Shown here piece by piece: positions 27,343-38,550 of a stretch of 64,000 nucleotides of DNA (the first letter of the stretch is position 1; every line of letters starts with the position of its first letter). The notes beneath the pieces were generated by a model. It was not told the DNA's origin, searched no databases, and was given only the letters and a program-made list of their open reading frames with translations. Source of the DNA: Eremothecium cymbalariae DBVPG#7215 (Eukaryota; Ascomycota; Saccharomycetes; Saccharomycetales; Saccharomycetaceae); assembly GCF_000235365.1 (NCBI RefSeq), contig NC_016450.1:744001-808000 (forward strand), given 5' to 3'. Both the position numbers and the translations under genes were made by a program.

Positions 27343-29961
27343 CTATAAGAATTGAAAGGTTCTTTCGTCAGAATCTGGTTGTGCAAGCTTTGCACGTTTG
27401 GGTTTCCTATTTGGGTCGTGCGATAAAGATACGGAATGGACCCTGGGAAGAGAACCAGTAGTCGAGGAGGTTATCGTAGGAGTAGTAGTCGTAGTCGTAG
27501 TTGTGGTGGTGGTGGTGGCGATGGTAGTAGGGTTGGTTCCTGTGGGAATGCGAGGGGGGGTGGGGGGCAGAGGGCCACCTGGAAGTGGGGCCGCAGAATT
27601 AGTTGTAGTTGTAATCGCGGGTGCTCGTTTCGAGTGCATAATTTCGATGAATTTAGAAGCTAGATTTAGCTCATCTGCGGTCTGCTTGACCAAAGGTCGA
27701 GTTGCGGGAATTCCCTTTGCGGCGTTGAAGAGGCCCGCGGAGTCATTTATGTGGAGGCGGAACGATATAACAGAGTTGTGAGGTTTGTCCCAGATGATTT
27801 TGAGTTCGTCGCCATGCTGGAGGATGATCTTGGTACCAGTTGATAGTTTAATATCATTTACGTAGCTTGGGTTTGTACCGCTGTGGCAATACCAAATATC
27901 GTCGAGGCCTTGCGCAGGGGATTCGTGAATACTGTTTCCAACAGGATGACGTTTTTTTAGAATGTAGCAGTGCACCCTAGACAGGCGGTTGTCCTCGATC
28001 CTATAATGGCATTCCTCGGAACGGCCTAAAACAAAGGGGTTTATGCCTTGGTGTATGGGAATATCTTGCTGTATTGCGCTACTTGCGAGAGGGATTAGAG
28101 TAATGAAAAGACCATCTGGCTGCCTCAAATACTTGATGCTACGTTTTGTGCAAAGTTGCTGTGACGATCTAGGACATAAGGCAGAAGAAGAATTTGAAAG
28201 TGCTGGTTGTAGTGTTGAGGGCGAAAATCCCTTGTCGTCGATTTTTTGAAACTGCGCTCGACGATCACAGTTCTCATCCTCGCGGAGATCCTCCGAAGCG
28301 TTAACTAACTGTGCGGATGTAGGCTCGTGCCTCGCGTAGCTTTCTGGAGATAGTTGGGGGTTAAGTTGGGAAAACCTAACAGGTGGCTGGCATGGTACCT
28401 TGAAACCTTGGGCGTCTTCTCTGTGCGCGTGACCAACATTCTCAACATTTTCCGGTGCGCCTTGTAGATCCGCCTTTCTCTTTGCCTGTAAAAATTCATA
28501 CTGGGCATCATCGACGTTCTCAGTCATTTTCTGTTGAGATAGCGACTGTGATAATGATACTTGCCATTCTGCACCACTATCCATTTGTGCCATCTGTATC
28601 CACGGATGTTTTAACGCTTTGGCTGCCGTAAGTCTATCTCTGGGGTTGACCTGTAGCAACGCATCGATGAAATCGCGGGCCTCATCGGATATTTTGAAGT
28701 CTTTAAGAGGTCCTTCGTGGTATGAACCACGGGAAATTTGCTCGTATAGTTGTTCCTGTGTGCTACCGCTAAAGGGGAGATGTCCTGTCAGAATGACATA
28801 TACCAGACACCCAATTGACCACATATCCACAAGTGAAGAATACAGATTTTTGTTTACACTCTTCTCCTCCAGAGATTTTCCATCTATTACTTCAGGAGCA
28901 ACATAAGCTAGAGTACCGCAAAAAGTCTTCATGAATGTTCCATTGTCTTGGATCTTAGCGAGACCGAAATCGGTGATTTTTACCAGAACTGGGTCGTCCT
29001 GTTCAATTAAGATATTATCTGGTTTCAAATCACGATGGCTTATCTCTTGCTGGTGGATATATTTCACCGCCTCCAGGATTTGTCTAGTAATCTCCCTACC
29101 AGCATCCTCCCCAACAGATCCATGGGCAGCCACAAAATCCATGAGATCCCCTCCTGATACAAACTCCATCAACAGGTAATAGCTTTCTTCATCTTCATAA
29201 AACCCCTTTAACGAAACAATTCTTGGATGGTTGAGCCGATGCAGTACTTCAAGCTCTCTGGTCACACCTTCTACATTTCCCATAACTTTGCGTTTGCTAA
29301 TTATTTTCACCGCAAATGTCTTACCCGTCTTCCTCTCTACTGCTTTCTTTACTGTTGCAAATGCCCCTTGGCCCACTACTTCGTCATTTATAGAAAAATC
29401 TTTAAATATCCCGGTCAATTGTGATTTTGGATTTGGAAGCCTGGGGCTGCGGTGCTTGTTCAAGCTCTTCAATCCCTCCGACTTAGCCAGTTCAAGTTTC
29501 TTGTGGAAGCTATCATTGATGAACACAACTAGATTGCGCACGTCGTTAGCCACCCCTGTGCCAACTGTAATTTCGTCACCCTGACTCAATATCATATTTT
29601 GCGTCTTCTCAACTCTATTACCATTAAGCCAAGTTCCATTAGTGGATAGATCCTTCAACAATAGATTACCATCTTCACCTAACATGATCTGGAAGTGTTT
29701 GTTCGACAATCGATTTATATCCCCCAAATGGTAATCGCATGCATGTCTGTTTCGACCAAAGTTCCACGTTTTTTTTATAGCTTCCTTCTTCCTCAACACC
29801 TCTAGTACATCTACCTTGAGATCTTGAATTTTCATCTCTCCTGTAGTACAAATGACCCTGCATACTACATCATCGTCTATCTGTTCCTGTGAGAACTTCT
29901 CAATGACATATTTTTGAGTTGCCTGAGTTCCCTGCTGAGTAGGTTGGGTAGTGTACTCCAT
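27343..29961 (-). CDS. RAD53: RAD53, DNA-damage and replication checkpoint kinase
   Basis: 872 residues from the ATG at 29961 (821 in S. cerevisiae, YPL153C). The layout is diagnostic: an N-terminal TQ cluster (Thr5, 8, 12 and 15 each before Gln), FHA1 with FGR at 68-70 and NGT/NG at 108-114, a kinase domain at about 190-456 (Lys219 in FAVKI, HRDLKPDN at 309-316, DFG at 331-333), then FHA2 at about 640-735 (GRSEE..SRVHC). TQ sites would be Mec1/Tel1 targets that bind FHA domains on activation. The C-terminus has a 12-residue Thr run at 816-827 and a basic likely nuclear signal NRKPKRAKL at 851-859. A TTTCGCGAAA site lies 103 bases upstream. Confidence 0.97.
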   Translation of the reverse strand: MEYTTQPTQQGTQATQKYVIEKFSQEQIDDDVVCRVICTTGEMKIQDLKVDVLEVLRKKEAIKKTWNFGRNRHACDYHLGDINRLSNKHFQIMLGEDGNLLLKDLSTNGTWLNGNRVEKTQNMILSQGDEITVGTGVANDVRNLVVFINDSFHKKLELAKSEGLKSLNKHRSPRLPNPKSQLTGIFKDFSINDEVVGQGAFATVKKAVERKTGKTFAVKIISKRKVMGNVEGVTRELEVLHRLNHPRIVSLKGFYEDEESYYLLMEFVSGGDLMDFVAAHGSVGEDAGREITRQILEAVKYIHQQEISHRDLKPDNILIEQDDPVLVKITDFGLAKIQDNGTFMKTFCGTLAYVAPEVIDGKSLEEKSVNKNLYSSLVDMWSIGCLVYVILTGHLPFSGSTQEQLYEQISRGSYHEGPLKDFKISDEARDFIDALLQVNPRDRLTAAKALKHPWIQMAQMDSGAEWQVSLSQSLSQQKMTENVDDAQYEFLQAKRKADLQGAPENVENVGHAHREDAQGFKVPCQPPVRFSQLNPQLSPESYARHEPTSAQLVNASEDLREDENCDRRAQFQKIDDKGFSPSTLQPALSNSSSALCPRSSQQLCTKRSIKYLRQPDGLFITLIPLASSAIQQDIPIHQGINPFVLGRSEECHYRIEDNRLSRVHCYILKKRHPVGNSIHESPAQGLDDIWYCHSGTNPSYVNDIKLSTGTKIILQHGDELKIIWDKPHNSVISFRLHINDSAGLFNAAKGIPATRPLVKQTADELNLASKFIEIMHSKRAPAITTTTNSAAPLPGGPLPPTPPRIPTGTNPTTIATTTTTTTTTTTTPTITSSTTGSLPRVHSVSLSHDPNRKPKRAKLAQPDSDERTFQFL

Positions 29962-30063
29962 TGCTCACACTCGTTCACTAGCGTATACGGCAGCCTTACA
30001 AGTCCTTCCCTCACTTTAACAGAGAAGATCTTTACAACTTTAGCGTTATTCATTAATAATAAG

Positions 30064-30073
30064 TTTCGCGAAA
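30064..30073. promoter_or_regulatory. TTTCGCGAAA palindrome upstream of RAD53 (SBF/E2F-like)
   Basis: A perfect 10-base palindrome 103 bases before the RAD53 ATG. It contains the SBF core CGCGAAA on both strands. RAD53 in S. cerevisiae is transcribed in G1/S, so an SBF/MBF site is plausible; this is inference. Confidence 0.4.
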
Positions 30074-32658
30074 GGACGGGCACCTTTCTACGCCCATCGG
30101 TTTTTTTTTTCAGGCCTCGAGGAACCCAAATCTTCCCTCTCTTTATCTCTCAAAGAGGTGAACTTATAAGCGAAAAGTCTGCCAAGTTGCCCAGTGAAGG
30201 ACCCTCCAAAGCCCTCTTTACCCCTACATATTCGAATCTGCTTGGCATCCCAGTTGCTGAAAGTAGGTAAAGAGGTTGCGGACTGTAGCAGCAATAATAT
30301 ATGCTTGTAGTGCAGTCCAGGGCATCGCGGAACCTCAACATGCTTATTATGCCTATTGCAAAACTCCAACCTATCTGTGGTGGTGCATCTATCATTCGTC
30401 GTGTATCTGGTTTAATTTGCAGCGGTTGGGTTCGTGCTAGACCGACCCTTTGACAAGAACTTGTAGCTACGCTTTTTGTGATGCGTTACAGACAGGCCTT
30501 CCTTGTACTCTTCTGCCAGTATTGGTGCGAGTCTGTAGGAGGGGTGACGACTGGAGTTCGCCCATCGTTCTCTACTCCAACAGGGTGAAAGGACTGAGTA
30601 TTAACGGAGATTATTGTCTGAGTGTCGGTATTTAGTGAGCGACTGGGGCTTTGTCCGCGGCCTTGTACAACGTGCTTATAGCATATGGCAGGAATATCAA
30701 TGTATAAGCAGATGCTGCTGTCAATTAACCTGCAGTCGATAAGCTCAACAGCATTACTTCGGAAGCTTCCGGCTGAATGGGGGTAGGGGTTATATCCGTA
30801 GAACCTCCCCATATAATTGTCACCGGCATGAATAATTAACCAACTGCCGAAATTCAGCTGCCAGTATTCTACTTGTAAATTCGATATCTGTATAACAATA
30901 TTGTTCTCCCAGCGGAAACTTGTGCTCTGCTAATTCCAGTAAAATAAACCGCCATAGAGAGGTAAGCTAATAAGAGATTTGCCCATTGTGTGTTTGCCAA
31001 TCGTGGCCAACTCCGAACTAACCGTCTAAGCGTTACAGTCCTTTCCTCCGGAACGTGAGAGCTTGGATAATTACCGACGATAACGAGACCCATCAAGACG
31101 CTTTCAGCAGTTGGAATGTTTCATCATGCATTCATTCATTGAAAATGCTTACGGTGCAACGCACCCAATTGGCTTGGATGATCCAAATGTCGCCCTTGCG
31201 AGTCCTCTGAGTACAGAACACACTCCAGGTCCATGTTCGGCTTACGAAAGCCTGAAAACTCCCGTTCATGCTGACGCTATTCGAGTTCGCACCTGAAAGC
31301 GTCCTTCTGATAAGAGTAGAATTGCAGCAATCCGCCCTTTGCATTGCTCTGCGTGCCGGTGACCCAAATCTGCCTTAGGCAGCCGAGCTTTCTTAGCATT
31401 GTGATGAAGAAGCTGCCAATAATGTTGCTGCATCTGGTGTTGCTGTCTCTGTCACAGAAAAATGCCAGTAGAGAAGCCTGCCTACTCCACTCTTTATTGG
31501 TCGTTACCTCTCCTGGCTGATAAGCAACCAACATCTTTGAGGTGTGTGACGTTACTACTTACTCAGCTGTACCGTCTTGTCAATGAGAAGCCGTAAGATA
31601 CCAAAACGGCTGGGAAATAGGCGCTATACGTGGTTGCTTTTCGCTTAATTTGTCTTAATAACCTCTTTTGCTTCATAACCACCTGCTTCGTCATTTCATA
31701 TATATTCCGTAAGCAATAGAACTGCACCAGCAGAAGCCGCTTTCAACAATCTACGATTAGGCTCCAACGAACCAGGACCCCTAAAATAAGCGTTATGTAC
31801 TCTTCTGTCGTATTATTACTTGCAACATCTTTCCGATAGGCCCTTCTCCGCCCATCGACCGCTTACCATTGCCTGGCGCTTCAAGATCTAAGCTCATCGG
31901 AATCGCCACCGTACCTGCAAATGCGGCTACATATGCCGTGTTCCATCATATAATTATCCATGTCGCATGTTTAAACGTAGCTCCACCCACATCCCTGATC
32001 TGCTAGAAGACTAAGATGCCCCCCACCTCCAATATTAGACTAAACACGCCCACTAAGCTACAAACTCTTTGTTCAAGCCCTCCTATCCTTTTTACGAGAG
32101 TAGTACACAAGAAAACCAGCTCTCAACCGGTACTAAATACGGCACTGGCATCTGTAGACCCCTACCACACATAACCAACACCCTCAACACATGCAGATAA
32201 CAGTTAACCTGCATCGTACTTCATACCACCGCCCTCGGTAAATTTTCATCGAAAAGTTTCGTCAATCTGCGCAATATCACACTATATATGCTGATACAGT
32301 CAGCCAATGCCACGCGACTCTGCGAATTAACTGCATGGCACCCTCCCCACCCTCTATAGCTACACGTACATACAGCCTGCTGGATCGTCAATTACTACCG
32401 TTGGAATCGCTCGAGCATTACCCAAAATATAATGCCTTAGCCGCGTCAGCGCATTAAAGCCTGTCATGGCTTAATTGTAGCAACATTTATGTGTGCCTAC
32501 GCACATAAAATAAGCCTCACAACTCCACTCATGACCACAGAGGCTATTGATAGCTGTAAAAAGATAAGAACTAGCAACAAGGCCTCTTTCGTGCCTTAAA
32601 TCGTGGTGAAACCACAAACTAGCCTCATAGCGTTCGGAGCTTTTCCGCACAGAGGTAA

Positions 32659-32664
32659 CACGTG
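32659..32664. promoter_or_regulatory. CACGTG E-box upstream of DGA1
   Basis: A single CACGTG 155 bases before the DGA1 start, a potential Cbf1/Pho4/Tye7-type bHLH site. A hairpin with 8-base arms lies further upstream at 32486-32509. Confidence 0.3.
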
Positions 32665-32818
32665 ATAAATTCGTCCAGTGGGATGGATGGAATGTTTTAA
32701 TCATAGCAATATAGAAGATAACATGATATATTAAGACTGCGAGGAACAAGATTTGTGTAGTTCTTGGGAATGAATTAGTCAGTATTCTAAGTTATTAAGG
32801 GCAAATCAGGTAAACGGT

Positions 32819-34186
32819 ATGACAGATGGATCACCAAAATTAAGTCAGAGGACCAATGAAAGAGTTGGCAAAGAAGTATCTAAAAGTGTGCATAATAGTC
32901 GGAAGGATAATCCTGTTACAAAAACAGTGAAGGACAAATGCCAGAGTGCGTCAGAATTCTTGAGAAAAGAACTGTTGCAACTTAAGGTGTATGACAAAAC
33001 CAATCCTGAGGGAGGACAACTTAATGATACTGTTTTGCGGATGTATTTCTTTGGGCAGTCGTTTAATATCCCTCCACTTCATATGCCTATTCAAAGGCGG
33101 TTGCAGACTCTGATAGTTGCTTGGCATACGGGGTGTTTTCTATACTTCTTGGTGTTTTCGTTGTTTATTCTAGCGAATCCGTTTTTGTGGTGGTTGATGG
33201 TACCCTATTTTATATACTTTGCTTTGGATAGGACACCTGCTAATGGAAATGTGGTTAAGAGGTATTCTCATTGGTTCAGGTCGTTGCCTCTTTGGAGATT
33301 CTACTGTCAGTATTATCCGATTAAGCTTTATAAGACGGTTGATTTGGAGCCTACGTTCACGGAGGCATCATCTAATGGGAAGGCGGAGCATGGGGAGTTG
33401 TTGAGGTTCAGGATCTGGCCGACCAAGGTTACTATTACGATCAGGCGCAAGCAAAATCGTAATAAAGGAATGGTGGCTAGTGGGCCGCGTTATATCTTTG
33501 GGTACCATCCACACGGTGTTGTTGCACTAGGGGCGTTTGGTTCAATGGCCACGGAAGGCTGTGGCTGGTCCAAAGTCTTCCCAGGTATTCCGGTTTGCGT
33601 CTGTACATTGGTGAATCAGTTCCAGATTCCTATATACAGGGATTATTTGCTAGCTTTTGGCTGCACATCTGTATCCAGAAGAAACGTTTTGAAGGTCCTA
33701 GACCAAAACTACTCTGTTGGGATTGTTATAGGAGGCGCACGGGAAGCCTTGTTGAGTAAGGTGGGATCTACGGAATTGATATTAGAAAAGCGTAAAGGGT
33801 TTGTAAAGCTGGCCTTGGAAACTGGAAACGTAAATTTGGTTCCGATATACGCCTTCGGTGAAACAGATTGCTACAATATTCTAGATACAGGGAAGGAAAC
33901 ATATTTACGCAAGTTCCAACTGTGGGTTAAGGAGACTTACGGTTTCACTATCCCTTTCTTTTTTGCTCGTGGGATGTTTAATTATGATTTTGGTTTCATT
34001 CCTTTCAGGAATCCGATAAATGTTGTGGTTGGGAGGCCAATATATATCGAAAAGAAAAGAGCCAATCCAACTATGGAAGAGATCGATCATTATCACAAGT
34101 TGTATATTTCTGAAATACAAAAGGTTTTTAACGAAAACAAGCAGCGGTTTGGCTTTGATGATAAAACCCTACGGTGCGTAGAGTGA
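32819..34186 (+). CDS. DGA1: DGA1, acyl-CoA:diacylglycerol acyltransferase (DGAT2 family)
   Basis: 455 residues from the ATG at 32819 (418 in S. cerevisiae, YOR245C). It catalyses the last step of triacylglycerol synthesis at the ER and lipid droplets. A polar N-terminal region of about 95 residues is longer than in S. cerevisiae. A hydrophobic hairpin spans about residues 99-136, then the DGAT2 hallmark HPHG at 230-233 within FGYHPHGVVALG. The later conserved blocks GGAREALL, RKGFVKLALETG and PIYAFGETD are all present. The C-terminus lacks obvious truncation. It neighbours RRD2 (YPL152W) here, an example of the interleaved gene order. Confidence 0.96.
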   Translation: MTDGSPKLSQRTNERVGKEVSKSVHNSRKDNPVTKTVKDKCQSASEFLRKELLQLKVYDKTNPEGGQLNDTVLRMYFFGQSFNIPPLHMPIQRRLQTLIVAWHTGCFLYFLVFSLFILANPFLWWLMVPYFIYFALDRTPANGNVVKRYSHWFRSLPLWRFYCQYYPIKLYKTVDLEPTFTEASSNGKAEHGELLRFRIWPTKVTITIRRKQNRNKGMVASGPRYIFGYHPHGVVALGAFGSMATEGCGWSKVFPGIPVCVCTLVNQFQIPIYRDYLLAFGCTSVSRRNVLKVLDQNYSVGIVIGGAREALLSKVGSTELILEKRKGFVKLALETGNVNLVPIYAFGETDCYNILDTGKETYLRKFQLWVKETYGFTIPFFFARGMFNYDFGFIPFRNPINVVVGRPIYIEKKRANPTMEEIDHYHKLYISEIQKVFNENKQRFGFDDKTLRCVE

Positions 34187-34447
34187 TATCTATAACTAGA
34201 TATAGATATATTATATATGGATCACACTTATAGTTTATACTGATATGCTATCTAACCTGTCATCATAACCTGAGACTGCTCTTTATTTTACTTTACAAGC
34301 TTGACAGATTTCAGTCTTATATTTGAGATTATGTCATCTCAAATTACTCTTGGGAGTCGTTTTCCTTTACGCTAGTGACCCTCTCACTCAAGAAACGGTC
34401 ACTCAGCTGCAAACAGTTAAGACGTTGTTGCAAGAGACGGTCCCAGG

Positions 34448-35503
34448 ATGGTAGTTCAAAAAAGGTTGTTGACTGAAGATGATTTGCAGAAGTGGTTGAA
34501 TTCAGAGACCTATGAGTCTGTGGTGTCTTTTGTCACGCAACTTGGTGAAGCTGTAAATGGTAAAGAGAATGCAGCTTACGAACAACCGATCAGCAGTCAG
34601 ATAGAGAATCTATGTGCATTATTGGATACAGTTGCTAAGATAGTTGATAAACATCCGGTTGTACAGGATAAGGGCACTTCAAGATTTGGCAAAGTAGAGT
34701 TTCGTGATTTTTATGATGAGGTTAGGGAGACAACAAAGGAGCTAATATCGTCTTTGAGTTCTGAATTAACGGATGAACAGGTTGAGGAGTTAGCAGTATA
34801 CTTTACGGAGTCATGGGGTGACCGCAAAAGAATTGATTATGGATCCGGGCATGAATTAAATTTTATATGTTTTCTTTATGGGTTGACGCACTATTCTGTT
34901 TTAAGTGATGCTGATAAAGTTAATCTTGTGTTGAAGGTGTTTATAAAGTATCTTGACGTGATGCGATTATTGGAGACCAAATACTGGTTGGAGCCTGCAG
35001 GGTCGCACGGTGTATGGGGTTTGGATGACTACCACTTCCTTCCGTTCTTATTTGGGGCATTCCAATTGACAACTCATAAGCACTTGAAGCCTAAATCAAT
35101 TCACAATCCTGAGATTGTAGAAGTATTTGAAAAAAGGTACATGTATTTTGAGTGCGTAGCATTTATAAACAAAGTGAAAACTACTGCATCGTTAAGATGG
35201 CATTCTCCTATGCTGGACGATATTAGCGGTGTGAGAACTTGGTCTAAGGTTGCAGAGGGTATGGTGAAGATGTATAAAGCTGAAGTATTGGGCAAGCTTC
35301 CAATCATGCAGCATTTCTTCTTTTCAACATTTCTACCTGGTCCTGAAAATGTCTCTGCGCCAAGAGATGGTGCAACTGATGATGCCCATTGTATTTCCCA
35401 TTCGCATGGAGGATGGGGCGATTGTTGTGGGATCCCAATACCAAGTGCTATCGCTGCAACCGAACTAAATAGGAGAAGGGGCAAGCCACTTCCATTTGAT
35501 TAG
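34448..35503 (+). CDS. RRD2: RRD2, PP2A activator (PTPA family peptidyl-prolyl isomerase)
   Basis: 351 residues from the ATG at 34448 (358 in S. cerevisiae Rrd2, YPL152W). The PTPA fold is recognisable by YGSGHELNF, GLDDYHFLPF and the region AEVLGKLPIMQHF. PTPA proteins bind the PP2A catalytic subunit with ATP and promote its active conformation; Rrd2 mainly serves the Pph21/Pph22 branch. The C-terminal tail is longer than the core fold, which favours Rrd2 over Rrd1, as does position next to ESA1 and PRP46. Its stop codon is 37 bases from the convergent ESA1 stop, so the two transcripts probably overlap. Confidence 0.93.
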   Translation: MVVQKRLLTEDDLQKWLNSETYESVVSFVTQLGEAVNGKENAAYEQPISSQIENLCALLDTVAKIVDKHPVVQDKGTSRFGKVEFRDFYDEVRETTKELISSLSSELTDEQVEELAVYFTESWGDRKRIDYGSGHELNFICFLYGLTHYSVLSDADKVNLVLKVFIKYLDVMRLLETKYWLEPAGSHGVWGLDDYHFLPFLFGAFQLTTHKHLKPKSIHNPEIVEVFEKRYMYFECVAFINKVKTTASLRWHSPMLDDISGVRTWSKVAEGMVKMYKAEVLGKLPIMQHFFFSTFLPGPENVSAPRDGATDDAHCISHSHGGWGDCCGIPIPSAIAATELNRRRGKPLPFD

Positions 35504-35540
35504 AAGATCAGCTACTGTTTGTATTTGAGATATATAATTA

Positions 35541-36848
35541 TTACCAAGCAAATCTTAATTGAGACGCGGTAAAAACAGGCGGTTTCCACATCAACCTTTC
35601 GGGGTTTATTGACCTTTTCTTCTTGGCCAGCAACTTTTCATATTGCAGCAATACATCTTCATTGAGGAAAAGTATATGTTGGCCCTTGTAATATAGCAGA
35701 ATATTCAAAGCTTTTGCAGTGTGCAATATATCTGTTGTGGTCATAGAAGTCATGTTGCTGATTTCATCAATCGTAACTTCAGATCCGTTTTCTACTAGTA
35801 ATTTGATTAATGTATCCGACCAATATGCTCTATACGAAAGGAGTCCCAGATCAGATAACGGTTTTTCTGGGGATCCAACTTTGTTTTCCTTTTTAGATAA
35901 CTCATACGAAAACTCGATTAGCAGGCGGCCATAACCCATTCTTTGGTATTGAGGTAATGTTAAGATGCATGCAACGTTATAACCGTCTGCAGATTCCTTT
36001 TCCTTGGAAAAGTAACCAACTAAATGATGTCCCAAATCATCTCTATGGGTCATACAATAAAATAGGAACGGATCAACATCATAGTATAATGTTTTATGAT
36101 CTAAGAATAGCTTTGATAACAGACATAGGTTTCTGCACCACGTTCTTTGTTTCCTACCATCTATTTCAAAAAATGAAATGTAGTCATCTCGGTAAATCTC
36201 ATTTCCTGGAGGATGTCGTAGAGTACACTTAGTTCTATACCTTTCATATTGCTTTTTGGATCCAAAATACTGCAACGAAAAATCATCAATGTATACCACA
36301 TCTTCATCGGTAAGTTCGATGGGATATGGGGAAAAATACCATGGCTCTATCTCATGTTTCCCCATAATTATCTTGCTTAAATTTCTCACCCGAGCCACTT
36401 CATGCGGATTCTGTGTCATAGAGCCGGAAGTCCTCAACTTTTTGAGCTCATCGTCTCTACTTATTCCTTCATCTCGTAAACCTTGAACATTCAAGTTCTC
36501 TAAATCCATAATATCTGCTTCATCGGGAGTCTCTCCCTCTATAACTTGCGGAGTTGTACTCTTCTTCTGTTTCTTCTTCTTCTTTTCATCTGGATCTTTT
36601 GGTTTGGGATATGTCACTTCTCGTTTAAAATTTATCCTCGAAGATAAAATCCACTCATCCAATCTCTTGTTGAAGTCTTCATAATGAACATAAAACTTTG
36701 GAGGTTGTCTTCTGTTGCTGATTGATAAAATTTCTGCTAAACGTTGTTCTCCATCTTTTTCAACCCAGCACTTGCAACCAATAACAACATCATCAACATC
36801 CTCTATGTATTTAGAAATTCCAAGTTCTTTCTCCTCCTCATTAGCCAT
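35541..36848 (-). CDS. ESA1: ESA1, MYST histone acetyltransferase of NuA4
   Basis: 435 residues from the ATG at 36848 (445 in S. cerevisiae, YOR244W). A Tudor-knot/chromo-barrel domain covers about residues 20-75, followed by a Lys-rich linker. The MYST catalytic domain contains the CCHC-type finger region ([17 protein letters not shown]...RKQRTWCRN), the autoacetylated Lys in [15 protein letters not shown] (252), catalytic Cys294 in [11 protein letters not shown], the acetyl-CoA loop QRMGYGRLL at 302-310, and catalytic Glu328 in SPEKPLSD. Esa1 is the essential H4 and H2A acetyltransferase of NuA4 and Piccolo NuA4. It is convergent with RRD2. Confidence 0.97.
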   Translation of the reverse strand: MANEEEKELGISKYIEDVDDVVIGCKCWVEKDGEQRLAEILSISNRRQPPKFYVHYEDFNKRLDEWILSSRINFKREVTYPKPKDPDEKKKKKQKKSTTPQVIEGETPDEADIMDLENLNVQGLRDEGISRDDELKKLRTSGSMTQNPHEVARVRNLSKIIMGKHEIEPWYFSPYPIELTDEDVVYIDDFSLQYFGSKKQYERYRTKCTLRHPPGNEIYRDDYISFFEIDGRKQRTWCRNLCLLSKLFLDHKTLYYDVDPFLFYCMTHRDDLGHHLVGYFSKEKESADGYNVACILTLPQYQRMGYGRLLIEFSYELSKKENKVGSPEKPLSDLGLLSYRAYWSDTLIKLLVENGSEVTIDEISNMTSMTTTDILHTAKALNILLYYKGQHILFLNEDVLLQYEKLLAKKKRSINPERLMWKPPVFTASQLRFAW

Positions 36849-37042
36849 ATTTTGCCTAAGGTTGTCTGTTACTCTAGCATAGTGTCAAGACGTAGTGGTA
36901 CTCTGTACTCTGTTTCCTTTAGCTCGAAAATTTGAGAATTCTCTATATAAACTCTAAACGAGTGCTTTCCTGCCACAATGCAGATACAACAAAATGCACA
37001 AAATAATGAGTTAGCACCTATATATCTCAATATTTAAGCGAT

Positions 37043-38323
37043 CTAAAATCTTTGGCTGACTATCGTTGGATCCCAGGGAAGTGAAGGATGCGTTTCTGGC
37101 GACGCATCAGCGTCTTGATTCCATATTTTGATGCTCTTGTCTCTTTCACAAGTAATTAGGCGCAAGCCTGTAGCATCGAAACAACTAGCTAAGATGCCCC
37201 TTTCACTCTCCAGGGAACCAGGGACCTCTATAGTTTGTGTAGATTGGTACTTGTGTCCACTTTTGTAGTCAAAGAAAGAAAGATGGCCATCATCGCTTCC
37301 AGCAAATAATACGCCATCTTGGTTACAAGAGAGAGAGTTAATAATGCCAAGAGAATCGGACTGGAAATTCGTTAGTAGCTGGCCCTTTGGGAGCATCCAG
37401 GATCTTATATCGTCTGTGCACGCAGTTGTGAACGAGAATTCGGCGGGATTGAACGTAATATCCCTCACATTTCTTTTATGATGCGTTAACGTCTTTATAG
37501 TTTTGCCCGCGGTAATATCCCAGAGTCTTACTGTCGCATCAGTAGAACAACTTACAACTTGAGGATCTACCGCTAGACACCTTGCCTTATTTATAGGTCC
37601 TTTATGGCCTGCTAGTGTCATTACACAGGTTCGACTTCTGATATCCCATATACGAACCACAGAATCCCTTCCTGCAGATACAATCAGATCCAACGTTGGG
37701 TGTACATCTACAGAATAAACCCCTGATAGCGTTCCATAGAAGTCCCTAATTACCATATTTTTTTCCAAATCCCAGCATTTCACCAGTTTATCTTCACTGG
37801 CTGAAAACATGTATGGATGTCTGGTAGATATTGCAATATCTTTTACGGTCATTATATGCCCTTGTAGTGTCACCTTCAGCTTCCCTGAGGCAAGATCCCA
37901 AACTTTGATAGTAGAATCATTACTCCCGGTTGCAAACCATTCATTATCTACTGGATCAACCTTCACACATCGAACCCACCCTCGGTGGCCATTGATGACC
38001 CTCATCAGCTTCCAAGGCGCATGCCAGTCTGGTCTCTGTAGAAGAACTTGTTGCTGTCTGCCTAGAATATTACTACCTGCTTGTTCCTGATACACTTTAT
38101 CAAGCAACTGAGCCGATTTTTGACTTCCGCTATCAAATTTAACCAAGCTGGTTGTCTCATTCAGCTGCCCACGCTTCAGCTGCTGTTGGAATTCATCATA
38201 TCGCTGTAAAACTCCTTTGCTACAGTCTATTTCTTGTTGAACATGTCTTGGCAGCACACTCATATTCCCAAACTGGTTACGCCACCTCAAATTCATGTAT
38301 AATTCATCGAAATTATCGGTCAT
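37043..38323 (-). CDS. PRP46: PRP46, spliceosomal WD40 protein of the Prp19-associated complex
   Basis: 426 residues from the ATG at 38323 (451 in S. cerevisiae, YPL151C). After an N-terminal helical region, seven WD-type repeats fill residues about 105-415, with typical Trp-Asp ends ([38 protein letters not shown]). The linker [17 protein letters not shown] before repeat 1 is strongly conserved in the PLRG1/Prp46 family. The protein is part of the catalytic spliceosome core with Cef1 and Prp45. It shares a 227-base divergent promoter with PUS7. Confidence 0.95.
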   Translation of the reverse strand: MTDNFDELYMNLRWRNQFGNMSVLPRHVQQEIDCSKGVLQRYDEFQQQLKRGQLNETTSLVKFDSGSQKSAQLLDKVYQEQAGSNILGRQQQVLLQRPDWHAPWKLMRVINGHRGWVRCVKVDPVDNEWFATGSNDSTIKVWDLASGKLKVTLQGHIMTVKDIAISTRHPYMFSASEDKLVKCWDLEKNMVIRDFYGTLSGVYSVDVHPTLDLIVSAGRDSVVRIWDIRSRTCVMTLAGHKGPINKARCLAVDPQVVSCSTDATVRLWDITAGKTIKTLTHHKRNVRDITFNPAEFSFTTACTDDIRSWMLPKGQLLTNFQSDSLGIINSLSCNQDGVLFAGSDDGHLSFFDYKSGHKYQSTQTIEVPGSLESERGILASCFDATGLRLITCERDKSIKIWNQDADASPETHPSLPWDPTIVSQRF

Positions 38324-38550
38324 GACGAGACTTTAATGCTCAAAACAGCCCCTATACTATCCAAATGCAATGATGAGTGTGTCTGGTGGTGTAGATGTCG
38401 TCACTATAAACGTTATAATTCGCTGATGAGCTTTTAAAATGTTGTGGAAATTTTTCAACCTTCAAGTTCCCATTTTTGGTCGCAAACAGTTAGTTCATCA
38501 AGATATATATAACGTTGGATAATACAACTTCAAGGTTAATAGTTAGCATA

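Larger units (their letters stand above)
29962..32818. other. RAD53 - DGA1 divergent gap with a G+C-elevated, gene-poor island
   Basis: 2.86 kb between divergent starts, the longest gap in the window. From about 30270 to 32470 sampled lines are 47-50% G+C, against about 33% in a sampled line of another gap. In its right third the + strand is C-rich (22 C to 5 G in 32161-32220; 19 to 7 in 32041-32100). Frames over 60 codons exist, the longest 108 codons at 30486-30812 on the - strand, but none resembles a known protein and all begin or end among dense stops. No tRNA, snRNA, telomerase template or U3 feature was recognised. It may be an unrecognised structured RNA, a decayed element, or a large regulatory region. 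Confidence 0.5.

Noticed and set aside
30486..30812. 108-codon frame on the - strand in the RAD53-DGA1 island
   Set aside because: No similarity to a known family and no neighbouring continuation; expected by chance in a G+C-elevated stretch.
31277..31534. 85-codon frame considered as a retrotransposon (copia-type) remnant
   Set aside because: No RT, RNase H or integrase motif could be matched.
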